This document shows positions 35,889 to 47,010 of a stretch of 64,000 nucleotides of DNA, in pieces. Below the pieces are notes generated by a model. It saw only the letters and a program-made list of their open reading frames with translations, searched no databases and was not told the DNA's origin. The DNA is taken from the NCBI GenBank assembly GCA_029844215.1, contig JAQGDG010000036.1, positions 124,001-188,000 on the forward strand, in the 5' to 3' direction. Within the stretch, counting starts at the first letter, position 1. Every line of letters starts with the position of its first letter. This DNA is from Przewalskia tangutica. Its lineage: Eukaryota; Streptophyta; Magnoliopsida; Solanales; Solanaceae. Position numbers and translations under genes: made by a program.

Positions 35889-35901
35889 GGGTATTTATAG
35901 G
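35889..35901 (-). promoter_or_regulatory. Element A 5' LTR TATA box
   Basis: CTATAAATACCC on the element strand, placed as in the other LTRs. It would drive genomic transcription of A. Confidence 0.6.
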
Positions 35902-36237
35902 TCAAGTGAAAGCCAACCAATGGCCAAGATTACACCAAGTGTTAGGCAAGTGTAGGCCAAGATTCACCCATGTACCTAGCCAACTTGCACACAAAATATC
36001 TACCAAAAATATCTCCCACTTGCCTTCCCAAAATCGTCCATGCGCCACTTTGCCCACCAACGAGAGGGTGCAGTGCCGCCTCGTTGGTCCAAAATGTTCC
36101 GTCTCTCGGAAAAATCCGCAAAAATACTAAATGACATAGCGGAAATTCCCTACGAAAGTGTGGAAAACGCTTTCGTCGAAAACGACTCTAACCGTGTCAC
36201 AGACAAACATATTTCTACCAAAGGTGCCACACGGGGT

Positions 36238-36247
36238 GACACGTGTC
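36238..36247. promoter_or_regulatory. G-box palindrome in the A 5' LTR U3
   Basis: GACACGTGTC contains the CACGTG core bound by plant bZIP and bHLH factors. It is conserved in the A 3' LTR (30369-30378) and in both D LTRs (20510-20519 and 56055-56064). Other LTRs have GACAAGTGTC at the same place. Binding is inferred. Confidence 0.5.
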
Positions 36248-36563
36248 GCCCCGATTCGCCCAAAATATTTCGTCTTCCAAAATATCCAAAACGGCCAAAA
36301 TCTCAAAATCAAAGCGGCCCCACAAAATCAGAATTTCTCCCGTGGCCCCACGTGACCATTTTCAAAATAAAATTCCATAATTCTCTAATATTCCAGAAGT
36401 CCGAATACCAACTGGGAATCCATTCCATAAACGAACCTTTTTCCTTCACAAAACCGGAAACTTTTCCGTGGAAAAATCGCCTCTTTCTTCCTTTCCAATC
36501 TTTCTCAGCCAGATTCTCGTTCAGACGCCCCGCATACATACCCTGGAACTACGGGGTATAACA

Positions 36564-37249
36564 GTTTAGCTCCTAAGTTGTACGCCCCGGTAGCTCCAAG
36601 AAACCTTAGAAGTTCTTCACAACTTCTACCAAAGACTAAGGGATTTGGGCTAGGGTATTTTGGGCATTATAACGATACTAGAAGACAACTTTTCTACCAA
36701 GGAGGGGGTAGATTTCGCTAGGCTAGGGGGTTAGGCCTCGGCCAAACTCACAAGGGAGGAAGGGGTGTTGGACTAAAAGCTCACAAAGGGAGAGGAGGAT
36801 TTTTCAAGACTTGGAAGATTTGTGGATGAAGAACTCTTCATCTTAAGGGGTATTTATAGGTCAAGTTGGCCAACCAATGGCCAAGATTAAGACAAGTGCA
36901 AGGCAAGTGTAGGGTGGAGATTTACTCCACACAAATATCCTACCAACTCCTTGACTTGTGCACAAGGCACAAAAACGTGCTCACCTTCTCCAATCTCGCC
37001 CAATGGACGATTCTGTCCATCAATGGGAGGGTGCCAAGTGTCGCCTCCCGTTGGTCCAAAATGTTTCGCCTCGTAAAAATCCGCAAAATTAGTAATGGCA
37101 TAGCCGGAATTTTCCCTACGAAAGTCGTGGAAACGTTTCGTCGGAAACGATTCTTTTAGTGAGTTGTGTACAAAAACGCCCAAGGCTAACTTTAAAGCCA
37201 AACTTTTGTACGTATCTCCTTACGCATATACTGAAATACGGGTATAACA
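36564..37249 (-). mobile_element. Element B 3' LTR, distal part
   Basis: Resumes after A with GTTTAGCTCCTAAGTTGTAC, matching 43794-43813 of the intact B LTR, and ends GGTATAACA at 37249. TATA box at 36847-36860. Confidence 0.92.
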
Positions 37250-37283
37250 TTCTCCTCCTTAGAAACATTCGTCCGAATGTTCC
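37250..37283 (-). promoter_or_regulatory. Element B polypurine tract and palindrome
   Basis: The element strand reads AAGGAGGAGAA next to the 3' LTR start. The inverted repeat AACATTCGTCCGAATGTT follows at 37264-37281. Confidence 0.85.
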
Positions 37284-37286
37284 TTC

Positions 37287-38700
37287 TCAAGACAGATAAC
37301 GAAGCTTAAACAGTTTGCAAATGCCACACACTACCACAAAACAACACTTAGGCATAAATGATAATGGAAATTTACAAGTAGGAAAGTGAATTACCGGAGG
37401 TGGGGAATAGGTGAGATACTTCTGCCTCATGTCCTCCTCGGCTTCCCACGTCATCTCCTCCCGAGCTCGTTCCGCCACAAGACTTGACGGCCACGCCCTT
37501 CGTCCGCAGACGCTTAACTCGACGATCGATTATCGCTATGGGAACCTCCTCATACGATAACCCCTGGCCACCGACATCGTCAATCGGTGCACCGTAGATG
37601 GATCCTCGATACATCTCTCAAGATAGATACGTGAAACACGGATGCACCGCCTCCAGATCGGACGGCAGATCCAACTCGTAGGCAACCTTGCCTACCTCGC
37701 GACAATCAAACGGCCCAATGTACCTTGGGCCGAGTATCCCTTCTTCCGAATCTCATCACACCCTTCACGGGTGACACCTTTAGGAAAACCCAATCATCTA
37801 TCGAACTCCGGATGCCGACGACGATGATCTGCGTGATACGACTTGCCGACTCGAGTATCAATAGTCGCTCTCGGATAAGCTTCACCTTATCCATCGCTCG
37901 CTGCACCAAATCTGGTCCCACTAGCCGCACCTCGCCCACATCGAACCAACCTATAGGCGATCTCGCACTTCCTCCCATATAAGGCCTCATAAGGCGCCAT
38001 CGAATACCGGAGTGGTAGCTATTATTATACGCGAACTCACTAGGGGCAAATGATCCTCCCAACTACCACTGGTCAATAACACAGCTCGCAGATATCCTCG
38101 AGTGCGGATAGTGCGCTCGCTGTCGTCCGTCTGCGGATGAAATGCGATCTGTGCTCACTGCGTCCTAAACCTCTCGAAAGACCTCCAGTTAGCCGTGAAC
38201 CGGGCCTCATGCGATATAATCGGGTAGGGACTCCATGCACCGACGATCTCTCGGATGTAAAGTCCGCATAATCCTCACCGAAAAGTCGCCCGACGGAAGA
38301 AAGTGGGCTGATTTCACACCGTCGACGATAACCCATATAGAATCATGTCTCTCCGAGTGCGAGGAAATCACGTGATGAAGTCCATGTTGATCACCTCCCA
38401 CTTCCGTGTCGATCTCTATCGTCAGAACAAACCACCGTGCCTCGGTGCTCTACCTTCACCGCGGCAACACGGCACCGAGCTACGAACTCGCAACGCCCTC
38501 TTCAAGCCATCCCACCAATACACGATCTAAGGTCGTGGTACATCTTGGTCGACCCGGTGGATAGAGTAACGCCGCGCGGTGCTTCCCCAAGAACTCCGCC
38601 AAGTCCTCAAACATCCGAACACACGCCGCTCAAACCTTAGCACCCCATCGTGCTACCTCAAAAGGACCCTTGCCCTCACGAAGAGTCAGATCGCGATATC
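37287..38700 (-). pseudogene. Element B integrase and chromodomain
   Basis: Minus-strand order: catalytic core starting WEVINMDFIT (about 38370-38400, first catalytic Asp), WVIVDGVKSAHFLP (38290-38340), and the EFAYNNSYHSGI segment (38020-38055). Next come SPIGWFDVGEVRLVGPDLVQ (37925-37985), LIRERLL, then the GPY/F module DDWVFLKVSPVKGVMRFG (37740-37800). The C-terminus has YEEVPIAIIDRRVKRLRTKG (37500-37570) and EEMTWEAEEDMRQKY (37400-37460), a chromodomain of the Tekay/Del type that normally targets integration to marked heterochromatin. At least three frameshifts separate these pieces. Nearly all family landmarks are present, so recent decay or sequence error is likely. Confidence 0.9.
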
Positions 38701-38703
38701 GCA

Positions 38704-39440
38704 TCAAAGCGGGATCTCGAATCGCCTCTTCACCTCCTCAACGATGGAAGACTCGGCAACCTCACGAACTCTAACCCCATCGCTATCGTAATCAATCAAA
38801 CGGACACCAAGGCTCGCTAACCGATGCAAATCACGAACCATGTCCTCCTCTCTAGCCGCACATCCGATAGGCTCCCATCGACCTACGACTAAGAGCATCT
38901 CGCCACAACATGGCCTTCCCCGTGGTACAGATATCAACATCGTAATCCTTAAGCAACTCTAACCACCGCCTCGCCGTAAGTTCACTCCTCTGGTCAAGAT
39001 ATACCGAGGCTCTTGTGGTCTGTAAAATATCCACGTGAACCCCATACAAATAGTGCCTCCGGATCTTCAAAGCGTGAATCACTACCGCTAACTCCAAATC
39101 ACGGGGTAGTTCCTCTCGTGTTTCTTCATTTGTCGGGATACATATGCTATAACCCCGCCATGCTGCATCAACACACATCCCAACCCGATGCCCGACGATC
39201 ACAATACACGACATAACCATCCGACCTCCGGAAGAGTAAGAACGGGCGTCGGTCTCTTTTCAAAGAATCGAAACCCTACTCACAAGCATCACCATCAAAC
39301 TTGGCTGCTTCGAGTCACCTAGTCAATGGTGCAGATAGAAGCAAACTTCCACGAACCGCGATAATATCTCGCAAGGCCCGAAAATCGCGAACCTCGCTTG
39401 AGTAGTAGGTCTAGCAAGTTCTCGATCGCTTCGATCTTGG
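38704..39440 (-). pseudogene. Element B RNase H and linker to integrase
   Basis: The minus frame at 38852-39220 contains the YSICIPTNEETREELPRDLELAVVIHALKIRRHYLYG segment (landmarks DLELAVVIHALK and RRHYLYG), then ELTARRWLELLKDYDVDI and ALSRR, the conserved end of Gypsy RNase H. The frame at 38704-38940 continues with LASLGVRL and ESSIVEEVKRRFE, the linker before the integrase zinc finger. RNase H removes the RNA template during reverse transcription. One to two frameshifts. Confidence 0.88.
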
Positions 39441-39449
39441 CCGTATCCA

Positions 39450-40140
39450 CTGAATGCCATCACTCGGCAATATGCCCAAGAAACGCCATCAAGTCAACCA
39501 AAACTCACATTTGGAAAACTTGGCGCATAATCGCTGGTCTGAGAAGCGTAGCACGGTCCTCAAATGCTCCGCATGCTCCTCGCTCCGAGCGAATAAACCA
39601 AGATATCATCAATGAACACTATCACAAACGTGTCCAAAATGGTTTGAACACTCGGTTCATCAAATCCATGAATACCGCCGAGCATTGGTCAACCCAAAAG
39701 ACATGACCTGAACTCATAATGCCCGCATCGTCCGAATGCGATCTAGGGACATCCACCTCTCGACACGAACTCGATGATAGCGAACGCAGATCAATCTTGG
39801 AGAAACATTCGCGCTCGCAATCGGTCGAACAAATCATCAATCACGGGAAGGGTATCTGTTCTTAATGGTAACCTTGTTCATTGCCGTAATCAACACACAT
39901 GCGCGGCGTCCGCCCTTCTTTTTCACGAACAATACGGCGCTCCCGGGAGAAACACTAGGCACGATGAAGCCGCTTCTCCAAAGAAATCCCTAAGCCGATC
40001 CTTCAACTCTCTCAACTCGGCAGTGCCATTCTCAGATGGCGGAATGGAAATAGGCCGAGTATCCGCAAAGACATCTATACAAAACTCGATCTCCTCTCGG
40101 GAGGGATACCCGGAGGTCATCTGAAACACGTGCGGGAACT
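39450..40140 (-). pseudogene. Element B reverse transcriptase
   Basis: Starts with EEIEFCIDVFADTRPISIPP and AELRELKDRLRDF (39950-40100). Across frameshifts come VLFVKKK near 39910, an NRYPFPVIDDLFDRLR stretch near 39830-39860, FSKIDLRS near 39790, and the catalytic box QTILDTFVIVFIDDILVYS (39590-39645, given as VFIDDILVYS). The FIDD aspartates are intact. This enzyme would copy element RNA into DNA. As written it cannot be translated in one frame. Confidence 0.9.
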
Positions 40141-40471
40141 CACGACTCTGGAATCGATCGAAACTGGTACCGCAGCCTTGAGATCGAACACCCGAACGAT
40201 GGTAGATATACCCCTTCGCACCATCTTCCTAGCCTTGAGGTAGGAAATAAACCTACCCTCGCGATACCGCGTTCCTCCCACTCAACAACCGGCCTCAGAA
40301 ACTGGAACCGCATTACTTTCTCTGCAGCCCACATTGGCGTAGCAAGAGGCTAGCCAATCCGTCCCCATGATCACGTCAAGTCAATCATCTCCAACTCTAT
40401 CAAGTCGGCTGGTCCGGACGATCGTAAATGGTCACAGACAAGCTCTATATACCCGCCGAGCTACCACCGAA

Positions 40472-40720
40472 TCACCATGGCGTAGCTACCTCGAAGTGGT
40501 CTATGGACTCGTGCTCTATCCCTATCCTACTAGCAACAAGGGAGATATATAGGATGAGTAGAACCGGATCTATCAAAGCATACACATCAAACCCAGAAAC
40601 TGATAAGGTACCTGTGACGACATCAGGTGAGGCCTCCTGATCCTGTCGGCTGGAGAAAGCATAAATGCGGTTCTGAGGACCGCTAGAACTGGGACCCGCG
40701 CCACGACCTCTGCCGCGACC
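40472..40720 (-). pseudogene. Element B protease region
   Basis: The minus frame reads DVVTGTLSVSGFDVYALIDP followed by LYISLVASRIGIE. This aligns with the Gypsy aspartic protease segment in which a V-LIDPGST-SY core surrounds the catalytic Asp; here the GST part is shifted out of frame. The upstream Gly/Arg-rich stretch (RGPGRGRGRGAG, near 40700-40720) is the usual gag-protease linker. Confidence 0.75.
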
Positions 40721-40889
40721 TGGTCCACGCGCACTTGCTCCCGGCGAGTAATCGCTTGGGATGAAGAAGCGCAGCACTCGTAGGTGAGCCCTACCACCGC
40801 GCCGCCGGACGGACAAACTCGCAAAGTGACCTGCTGCCACAAGTATAACAAGCTCTGGAGTACTCCCGAGAATGGTATTCGCCACAACG

Positions 40890-41930
40890 GGCACACCGAG
40901 CGGACTCGAACAGTTAGCACCTCTCGCTACTCGAAATCAAGTCTCGGGCCCCGACTGCCTCGATTGCTCTGCGGCTTGAAAATGAGGTAGAGCGCTCTGC
41001 CGGGCCGTGGTGCAAATCCGACTTCACGATGCCGCCACCACGAGGACCACCAAAAGAACCGCCGCCTTGGCCTTCTTCTCGCTGATATCGCTTACCCGTG
41101 GTCTCTGCGCTCCTCGCATCCTAGTGCATGAGCCTGCATGCGGGTAATGTCCATACCCGGCTGAAGAGAAACACCCGCACATGACTCGGCCATATAATCA
41201 TCTAGCCCGGTGACGTAGCGGTGTACCCTATCCTCCATATCTGCTACCAATGCTGGGACATATCTAGCCAAAGAATCAAACTCGACATTGTATTCTCGAC
41301 GGCAAGGCCCCCGTCTCAAAGAAGAAGAATCTATCACCGTGCCCTCCTCATCCGCGGAGGCAAGAAGTGTGAGAAAAGCCTCAAAACTCATCCCATACCT
41401 TTGAGGTGCATGCTCTCCCGAAAGCTCCTATGAATCAAACCAATCGATCGCGGTCACGCAGCCGACGCGAACCGAATGTCACGACCTCGTCTCCAAGCCA
41501 CGATCACCCGTGATAATCCTCTGCTGCTGACGGATGATCTCCTGCGGTTCATCCTGCGGCCTCGACCCGTAAAACTCTGGCGGGCTACAACTCAAGAAAT
41601 CCCGCAGCCTCAAACTATTCGCCTCGGGTGCACCACGGGTGCGACCGAGCCGAGCCGAATCGCCGTGATCCGCCTCTCTCGTACGGGCCACAACTTTAGC
41701 CAAAAGCCGGGCCATCTCTCAGGCCTAACTCCGCCCCAGCCGTGGGACGGGAGGTGTGGTACTGTGGTCTCGCTGCCGGGCGGCCATAGAACTCGCCGTC
41801 TATGGTATAGATCGGGCACGAGCCCTCGTGACTGGGTGTCTGCTAGCGCCTCCTCGAGCCGCTTGCCCTTCGCCCGGGTTGCCTTACGTGAGGCATAATC
41901 AGCATGAAAGGAATACGTTAGAGGGTCCAA
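40890..41930 (-). pseudogene. Element B gag
   Basis: From the N-terminus at about 41930: a basic ATRAKGKRLEEAL leader, a degraded capsid region (41400-41850), then AFLTLLASADEEG, VEFDSLARYVPALVADMEDRVHRYV (landmarks FDSLARYVP and DRVHRYVTGLDDY) and QPGMDITRMQAHALGCEERR (41092-41391). A decayed zinc-knuckle stretch CARCGEYHS and ACYTCGS lies near 40820-40890. This matches Tekay/Del gag order. Frameshifts near 41090 and 41600. Confidence 0.85.
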
Positions 41931-42081
41931 CCTATAACACGCCTCTAAAGCACGATCTCGTAATGAGAAGAATGGAAACCAATCCTAAATATCCTATAGC
42001 CTCGACATTGGTGTGGTGCACAACACATCGATAATCAAGACTCTACTAGATACGATGCGTAGACACTTTCCGAGGATTAAT

Positions 42082-42097
42082 CGCTCGATACCACTTT
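42082..42097 (-). promoter_or_regulatory. Element B primer binding site
   Basis: Element strand AAAG then TGGTATCGAGCG directly after the 5' LTR, initiator-Met-like as in A, D and F. Confidence 0.8.
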
Positions 42098-44485
42098 TGT
42101 CACGACTGCCCGGCCCGTGGATCGTGCCTTACCGGGCACCCAAGTAGTCATACATCGAGTAACCAATGAATATAAAACAAGACAGAAACGCTTTATAAAA
42201 TAAGACATACGCTTTATTCGATGAAAAGCTTGCCTTTCGGCATAATATAAATAACTCAAGTTTTGCGATACATCCCAACCGTATAATAGTACTACTGCAC
42301 CTCTGAGGAAGTAAACAACTATGGCGGACAGGGCCCCGCCATACCCTCGATCAGATAAAAACTATCTACAATACAGGAGATCATACCCAAAAGTAGAGCC
42401 TCGGAGAAGATGGAGCTCGACACCAACGCAAAGATCCTGAGGATGTGGATCTAGCACCGCTGCCTCTTACTGCGGCATGAACGCACCGGGCGAGGTCGAT
42501 AACAGTACCAAGTATGTGAAACTATAAGGAATCAAATGAAATCAAAGTATTTAAAACCTTTTCACAAATACAATCGCTTCAATTGCACATAGTGCCACAT
42601 CACAAACAACAACGGAAATGGAAAGATCAGAATGTGTCTATTCTAGGCCGCGAATGATCGAAGCAAGGCCAATCGCCATAGTATCATTCTCGTGCCTAGT
42701 CACCGACTTTCGCACCCGCATAGGTCACACGTGACCCGCATGAGGTAGCTCGCATCGGGGGCAGCCAACCCCCGGCATCCGCCTAGGCTCCCGCAGCCCG
42801 CATAGTCTCAAAAGACCGCATAGTCTCAGCGGACCGCATAGGGAATCCCGCATCGTGCTAGACGCCGAATGATCAATCACGAGCATACCGCCGCTCCGCA
42901 TAGTCTTACTGCACCGCATAGCCGTATAGACCGCATCGCGGGCAAGCCCTGATAATAGTCAAGGGGTAGGTGATACAAGAATAAGACAACGGACTTACGG
43001 TTAGCAACGTAAGCCGAAGAATGACCCCTTTACACAAAGATTACAAGACACTAACACAGTAGCATCATGATATGTCTACTTATCAAACAATCTTACTACA
43101 CTTAATAGAGATCAATACAAGGCTTTTATAAACAAACAAGTAAATAGCCTTTTTATCATTCTTAAGTTGTTATACCTAACTTCCCATAAAGCTAGCATAA
43201 CTCTTAAGCCTTTGTTTTAAAAACCAATTATTTATCTTCATAAAAATGATTCGAGATTCTTTTGAAATGTTTTGATTCTTTGTTATTCAAAGGCTTAAGC
43301 CGAGGCATTGCCGTAAGTATTATTCAAAGCTTAATGTGAGGCATTACCATAAGTATTATTCATTAACACGTATGCGTCACCGTACTATATATTGTAAAAT
43401 ATCATGCTTTAGGAAGAATCACATACCTTCTCGAAAACCACCGCCAAGTGAATATGTCGCATGCAGAGTCACCTATAATAGTCACATATATCTATCAAAG
43501 ACTACTCGAGGGTCATTCTAAACAGAGGGTTCACAATTCTACGGAAAGTCGGCAGCACAACCCTACCCATGAGCTATATAAGTTCATCAGGAAAGCAGTC
43601 CATGTGAGTACAAGTGATTATTCTTCTTTAAAACCTTCTACTGTGGTAATAGTTCAATTCTTTTCGTGATATTCTTCTAAGTATTTATACTTATCCTTAT
43701 ACTACAACAAAGAAGTATTCTCTAATTCAAAGAGGTTAGGATTATTACCTCGGTAAGCCCAATAATATCCTAGATAAAGTCGCTTTGAGCAAGGTTTAGC
43801 TCCTAAGTTGTACGCCCGGAGTCTAAGAAACCTTAGAAGTTCTTCACAACTTCTACCAAAGACTAAGGGATTTGGGCTAGGTATTTTGGGCATTATAACG
43901 ATACTAGAAGACAACTTTTCTACCAAGGAGTGGGTAGATTTCGCTAGGCTAGGGGGTTAGGCCCTCGGCCAAACTCACAAGGGAGGGAAGGGGTGTTGGA
44001 CTAAAAGCTCACAAAGGGAGAGGGAGGATTTTTCAAGACTTGGAAGATTTGTGGATGAAGAACTCTTCATCTTAAGGGGGTATTTATAGGTCGAAGTGGC
44101 CAACCAATGGCCAAGATTAAGACAAGTGCAAGGCAAGTGTAGGGTGGAGATTTACTCCACACAAATATCCTACCAACTCCTTGACTTGTGCACAAGGCAC
44201 AAAAACGTGCTCCACCTCTCTCCAATCTCGTCAATGGGCGATCTGTTCATCAATGGGAGGTGCCAAGTGTCGCCTCCCGTTGGTCCAAAATGTTTCGCCT
44301 CTCTAAAAATCCGCAAAAATTAGTAATGGCATAGCCGGAATTTTCCCTACGAAAGTCGTGGAAACGCTTCGGAAACGATTCTTTTAGTGAGTTGTGTACA
44401 AAAAAAACGTCCAAGGCTAACTTTAAAGCCAAACTTTTTGTACGTATCTCCTTACGTACATACTCTGGAAATACGGGGTATAACA
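42098..44485 (-). mobile_element. Element B 5' LTR
   Basis: Intact 2,388-bp LTR from TGTCACGACTGCC to GGGGTATAACA. The TATA box at 44077-44090 is about 400 nt from the U3 end. It carries the unoccupied version of the site into which A inserted in the partner LTR (43791-43803). Confidence 0.93.
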
Positions 44486-46114
44486 AGGTTTTACAACATT
44501 TTTAACAAAATGTTAATTACCAAGTAAAACAAGTTAAGTCTCTTATCTTTAAGATTAAGCCTCTTAACTTTTAAAAATCAGTAAACCATTCTCTTTACCT
44601 CTCTTAAAACGTTATACCTAACTTCCCATAAAGCTAGTATAACTCTTCTTTATTATCACACATCAAGTCAAGCTACCTTTTAAAACCACAAAGCATTTTA
44701 CACATGCGCTCACCGCACTACATAGTTATACACATATCATGCTAGAAAAGGTAGGAAGAGGTTCACATACCGCGACGATTATCGACTAATAGCAAAACGC
44801 CCAAGTACCTCAAACCGCTGGCTACTCCTAAGCCAAGTAGATCGCGCCACGCATGGTACTTCAACCTATAAGGCCACGCGCTTTATTAACATCTAGATCA
44901 TATCGTAGAACATTCTACGTAAAATTCGCAAAGACCTCCCCGCAAATCACAGAAATCTCTCCTCTATCGAGGCCGCTATCAAGTCAACCGGGGGTTTATA
45001 CATCTAACCGACGTGTACAATTCTACTTCACAAGAATGCTACACAAGCTCATCAGAATACACCCCTATGTAATTACAGCTCTCAGCTTCTTTCGAAAAGG
45101 TTTCTTATTATTCAGCTTAAGTCAAAAGACATCACGATAACTACGATCGCTTCTATATATGGTATACTTCAACTATATATTCTAACAACATGTAATTTCC
45201 AATTACAATAGGGGACAAGATAATTACCTCGATAAGCCCATAATTATCCAAGTATAAAGTCGATCCCGGCAACGCTTAGCTCCAACTCCGTGCGCCCAAC
45301 CCGCTCCAAACCACCCTTAGAAGTTCTAACCAATTTCTACTTAATACTCCAACTAACTATGGAGATTTTCCTGTGGTTTCGGTTTTGTAGATCAAGGAAG
45401 TATAATAGTATTTCTGGCTTTTCAGATAAGTATAACCTTGGAATACTACAAGGTATAAGGGCCAAGGTATTTTGGGTATAGTAACAATACTTTTGAGAGT
45501 ATTTCTACCAAGTGGTGTATTTATACGAGACAACACCACAAGTGGTGTATACCTCGCCAACCCCACTAGGGGTACTCTCGGCCAAGGGGAGAGGGCTCTC
45601 GCCAAAGCCTCACAAGAGGGGAACGAGAACACCACAAGGGAGAGGGATTTCTAAGACTTAGAACATTTTTAGGATGAATAAGTCTTCCAAGGGGAGGGGT
45701 ATTTATAGGTCAAGCAAAGGCCAACCAATGGCCAAGATCATGCCAAGTAGTAGGCAAGTGTAAGGTCAAGATTTGGACAAGTGTGTGTGGGTCCCACTTT
45801 ATCAATCAACACACAAAATATCCTACCAACCCCAAAGGTCCAATTCGGCTCACTACCGCCCATAGGTCCACCAATGAGAGGGTGCCAAGTGGCGCCCTCT
45901 TGTTGGTCCAACACGTTTCGTCTCTCGGAAAAATCCGCAAAAATTAAAAATGACATAGCCGGAATTTACCCTACGCGAGTTGTGTAAAACGTTTCGTCGA
46001 AAAACGACTCTAACCGGGTGTTGTGCACAAAAATAATTTCGGCCAAGCACTTTAAGGCACAAACTTTTCTACGTACGTCCTTACGTACATACTCTGGAAA
46101 TACGGGGTATAACA
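44486..46114 (-). mobile_element. Element C 3' LTR, distal part
   Basis: Starts with the right-hand target duplication AGGTT (44486-44490) and continues TTTACAACATTTTTAACAAA as in the partner LTR (50431 onward). It ends GGGGTATAACA at 46114. TATA box at 45696-45709. Confidence 0.92.
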
Positions 46115-46150
46115 TTCTCCCCTCCTTAGAAACATTCGTCCCGAATGTTC
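46115..46150 (-). promoter_or_regulatory. Element C polypurine tract and palindrome
   Basis: AAGGAGGGGAGAA on the element strand borders the 3' LTR. The inverted repeat AACATTCGTCCCGAATGTT spans 46131-46149. Confidence 0.85.
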
Positions 46151-46489
46151 CTTCTAAGTCTCAAACCAAACGTGCGCCAGTATAGTCTTCACTACTATAC
46201 TTACCTGAACAATCCTGCCACAACTGGCCACAACAACACCTGCGCAAAATACTTACATCCAAGTCCACGAGGAAACACCTCTAACATCACAAACGCTCCC
46301 ATCCAAGGGTCTAAAATATAATTCCTTCGCACTTTCTCCATACAAAAGAAATGGTCACATCTCTGCTCGCAATACATGCTTCTCCCTTTACTCGTCGTGA
46401 TACCACTTTTGTCTCTTTGACGCGAGGTTCTAGTGTCACCCGCGACCTAACAAATGGTACCGGCCGCATGCGATCCTCGAGGTCGTCAG

Positions 46490-47010
46490 ACACTCGAACT
46501 CTTACCACATTTTTGATCATCGCTTGCTTTCCAAAACTCGGTTACTATCTCTAACGTGGTCATCATTAACCGAACACTGATGGATCTCCGATACTTTCCG
46601 ATCATAACAATACGAAGACCGACATATCGCTTCCTAAGCCGGACGACAAAAGCTAACATATAGGCAACCCGCCTATTCTTCACATGAACTCGTGCGGCCC
46701 AAAGTAACTCGGGCTAAGTTCCTCTGTTTTCCAAAACTCGTCACACCCAACCCGGTGGTACTTTCAAGAAGACCGACCGTCAACTCAACTCTGCGTCAGC
46801 CGCCGATTATCCGCACGATTTCTCCGAGCCGCCAAAACCTCATTCTAGACAAGCTTTACCCTATCCACGATACCGGAACAAGCCCGAACCAACTATCCAA
46901 TCTTGCCAACATCAAACCAATCGACCGGCGACTTACACATCCGCCCCCACAAGGCTTCATAAGGCGACATCCGAACACTGAAATGGTAGCTTAAACACTC
47001 CCTCCACAGG
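46490..47010 (-). pseudogene. Element C integrase C-terminal remnant
   Basis: Collinear with the A remnant at 30980-31480. It shares CTTTCCAAAACTCG near 46530 and 46730 and the CGACATCCGAACACTGAAATGG block (46965-46990, a 22-bp anchor, cited here only by position). Coding capacity is badly broken, and no integrase core is present. The plus-strand 100-codon frame 46692-46994 is antisense to it. Confidence 0.6.

Larger units (their letters stand above)
26965..36563 (-). mobile_element. Element A: compact Gypsy retrotransposon, innermost
   Basis: LTRs of 3,737 bp (26965-30701) and 3,695 bp (32869-36563) flank only 2,167 bp of interior. The LTRs are near-identical over long stretches by eye, differing mostly in small indels, as expected for the youngest insertion. 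GTTT is duplicated at 26961-26964 and 36564-36567; the original site GGTTTAGC in the partner B LTR suggests a 5-bp duplication GGTTT with one G lost on the right. The interior has gag and integrase-tail remnants only. Confidence 0.93.
32869..36563 (-). mobile_element. Element A 5' LTR
   Basis: Partner of 26965-30701. The TATA box at 35889-35901 lies about 670 nt from the U3 end, leaving about 3.0 kb of R-U5 before the primer site. The U3 is about 260 nt longer than in B or C because of an additional segment with a second GTCGCC-TCGTCCAAAATATTTCG copy. Confidence 0.93.
25243..44485 (-). mobile_element. Element B: chromovirus (Tekay/Del-like) Gypsy, nested in the C LTR
   Basis: LTRs of about 2.4 kb: 25243-26964 plus 36568-37249 (split by element A), and 42098-44485. 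The interior is 4,848 bp (37250-42097), with gag, protease, RT, RNase H, integrase and chromodomain in that order on the minus strand. Target duplication AGGTT at 25238-25242 and 44486-44490 is perfect, and the uninterrupted C LTR shows the empty site GAGGTTTTACAAC at about 50429-50441. This is the only element here with the full domain set, but every domain contains frameshifts or stops. Confidence 0.93.

Noticed and set aside
36040..36561. 173-codon plus-strand frame
   Set aside because: It lies entirely within the U3 part of the A 5' LTR, antisense to the element; the 3' LTR equivalent is not open over the same span.
41476..41898. 140-codon plus-strand frame
   Set aside because: Antisense shadow of the element B gag region.
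46692..46994. 100-codon plus-strand frame
   Set aside because: Antisense to the integrase-tail remnant of element C and frame-broken in the homologous region of A.
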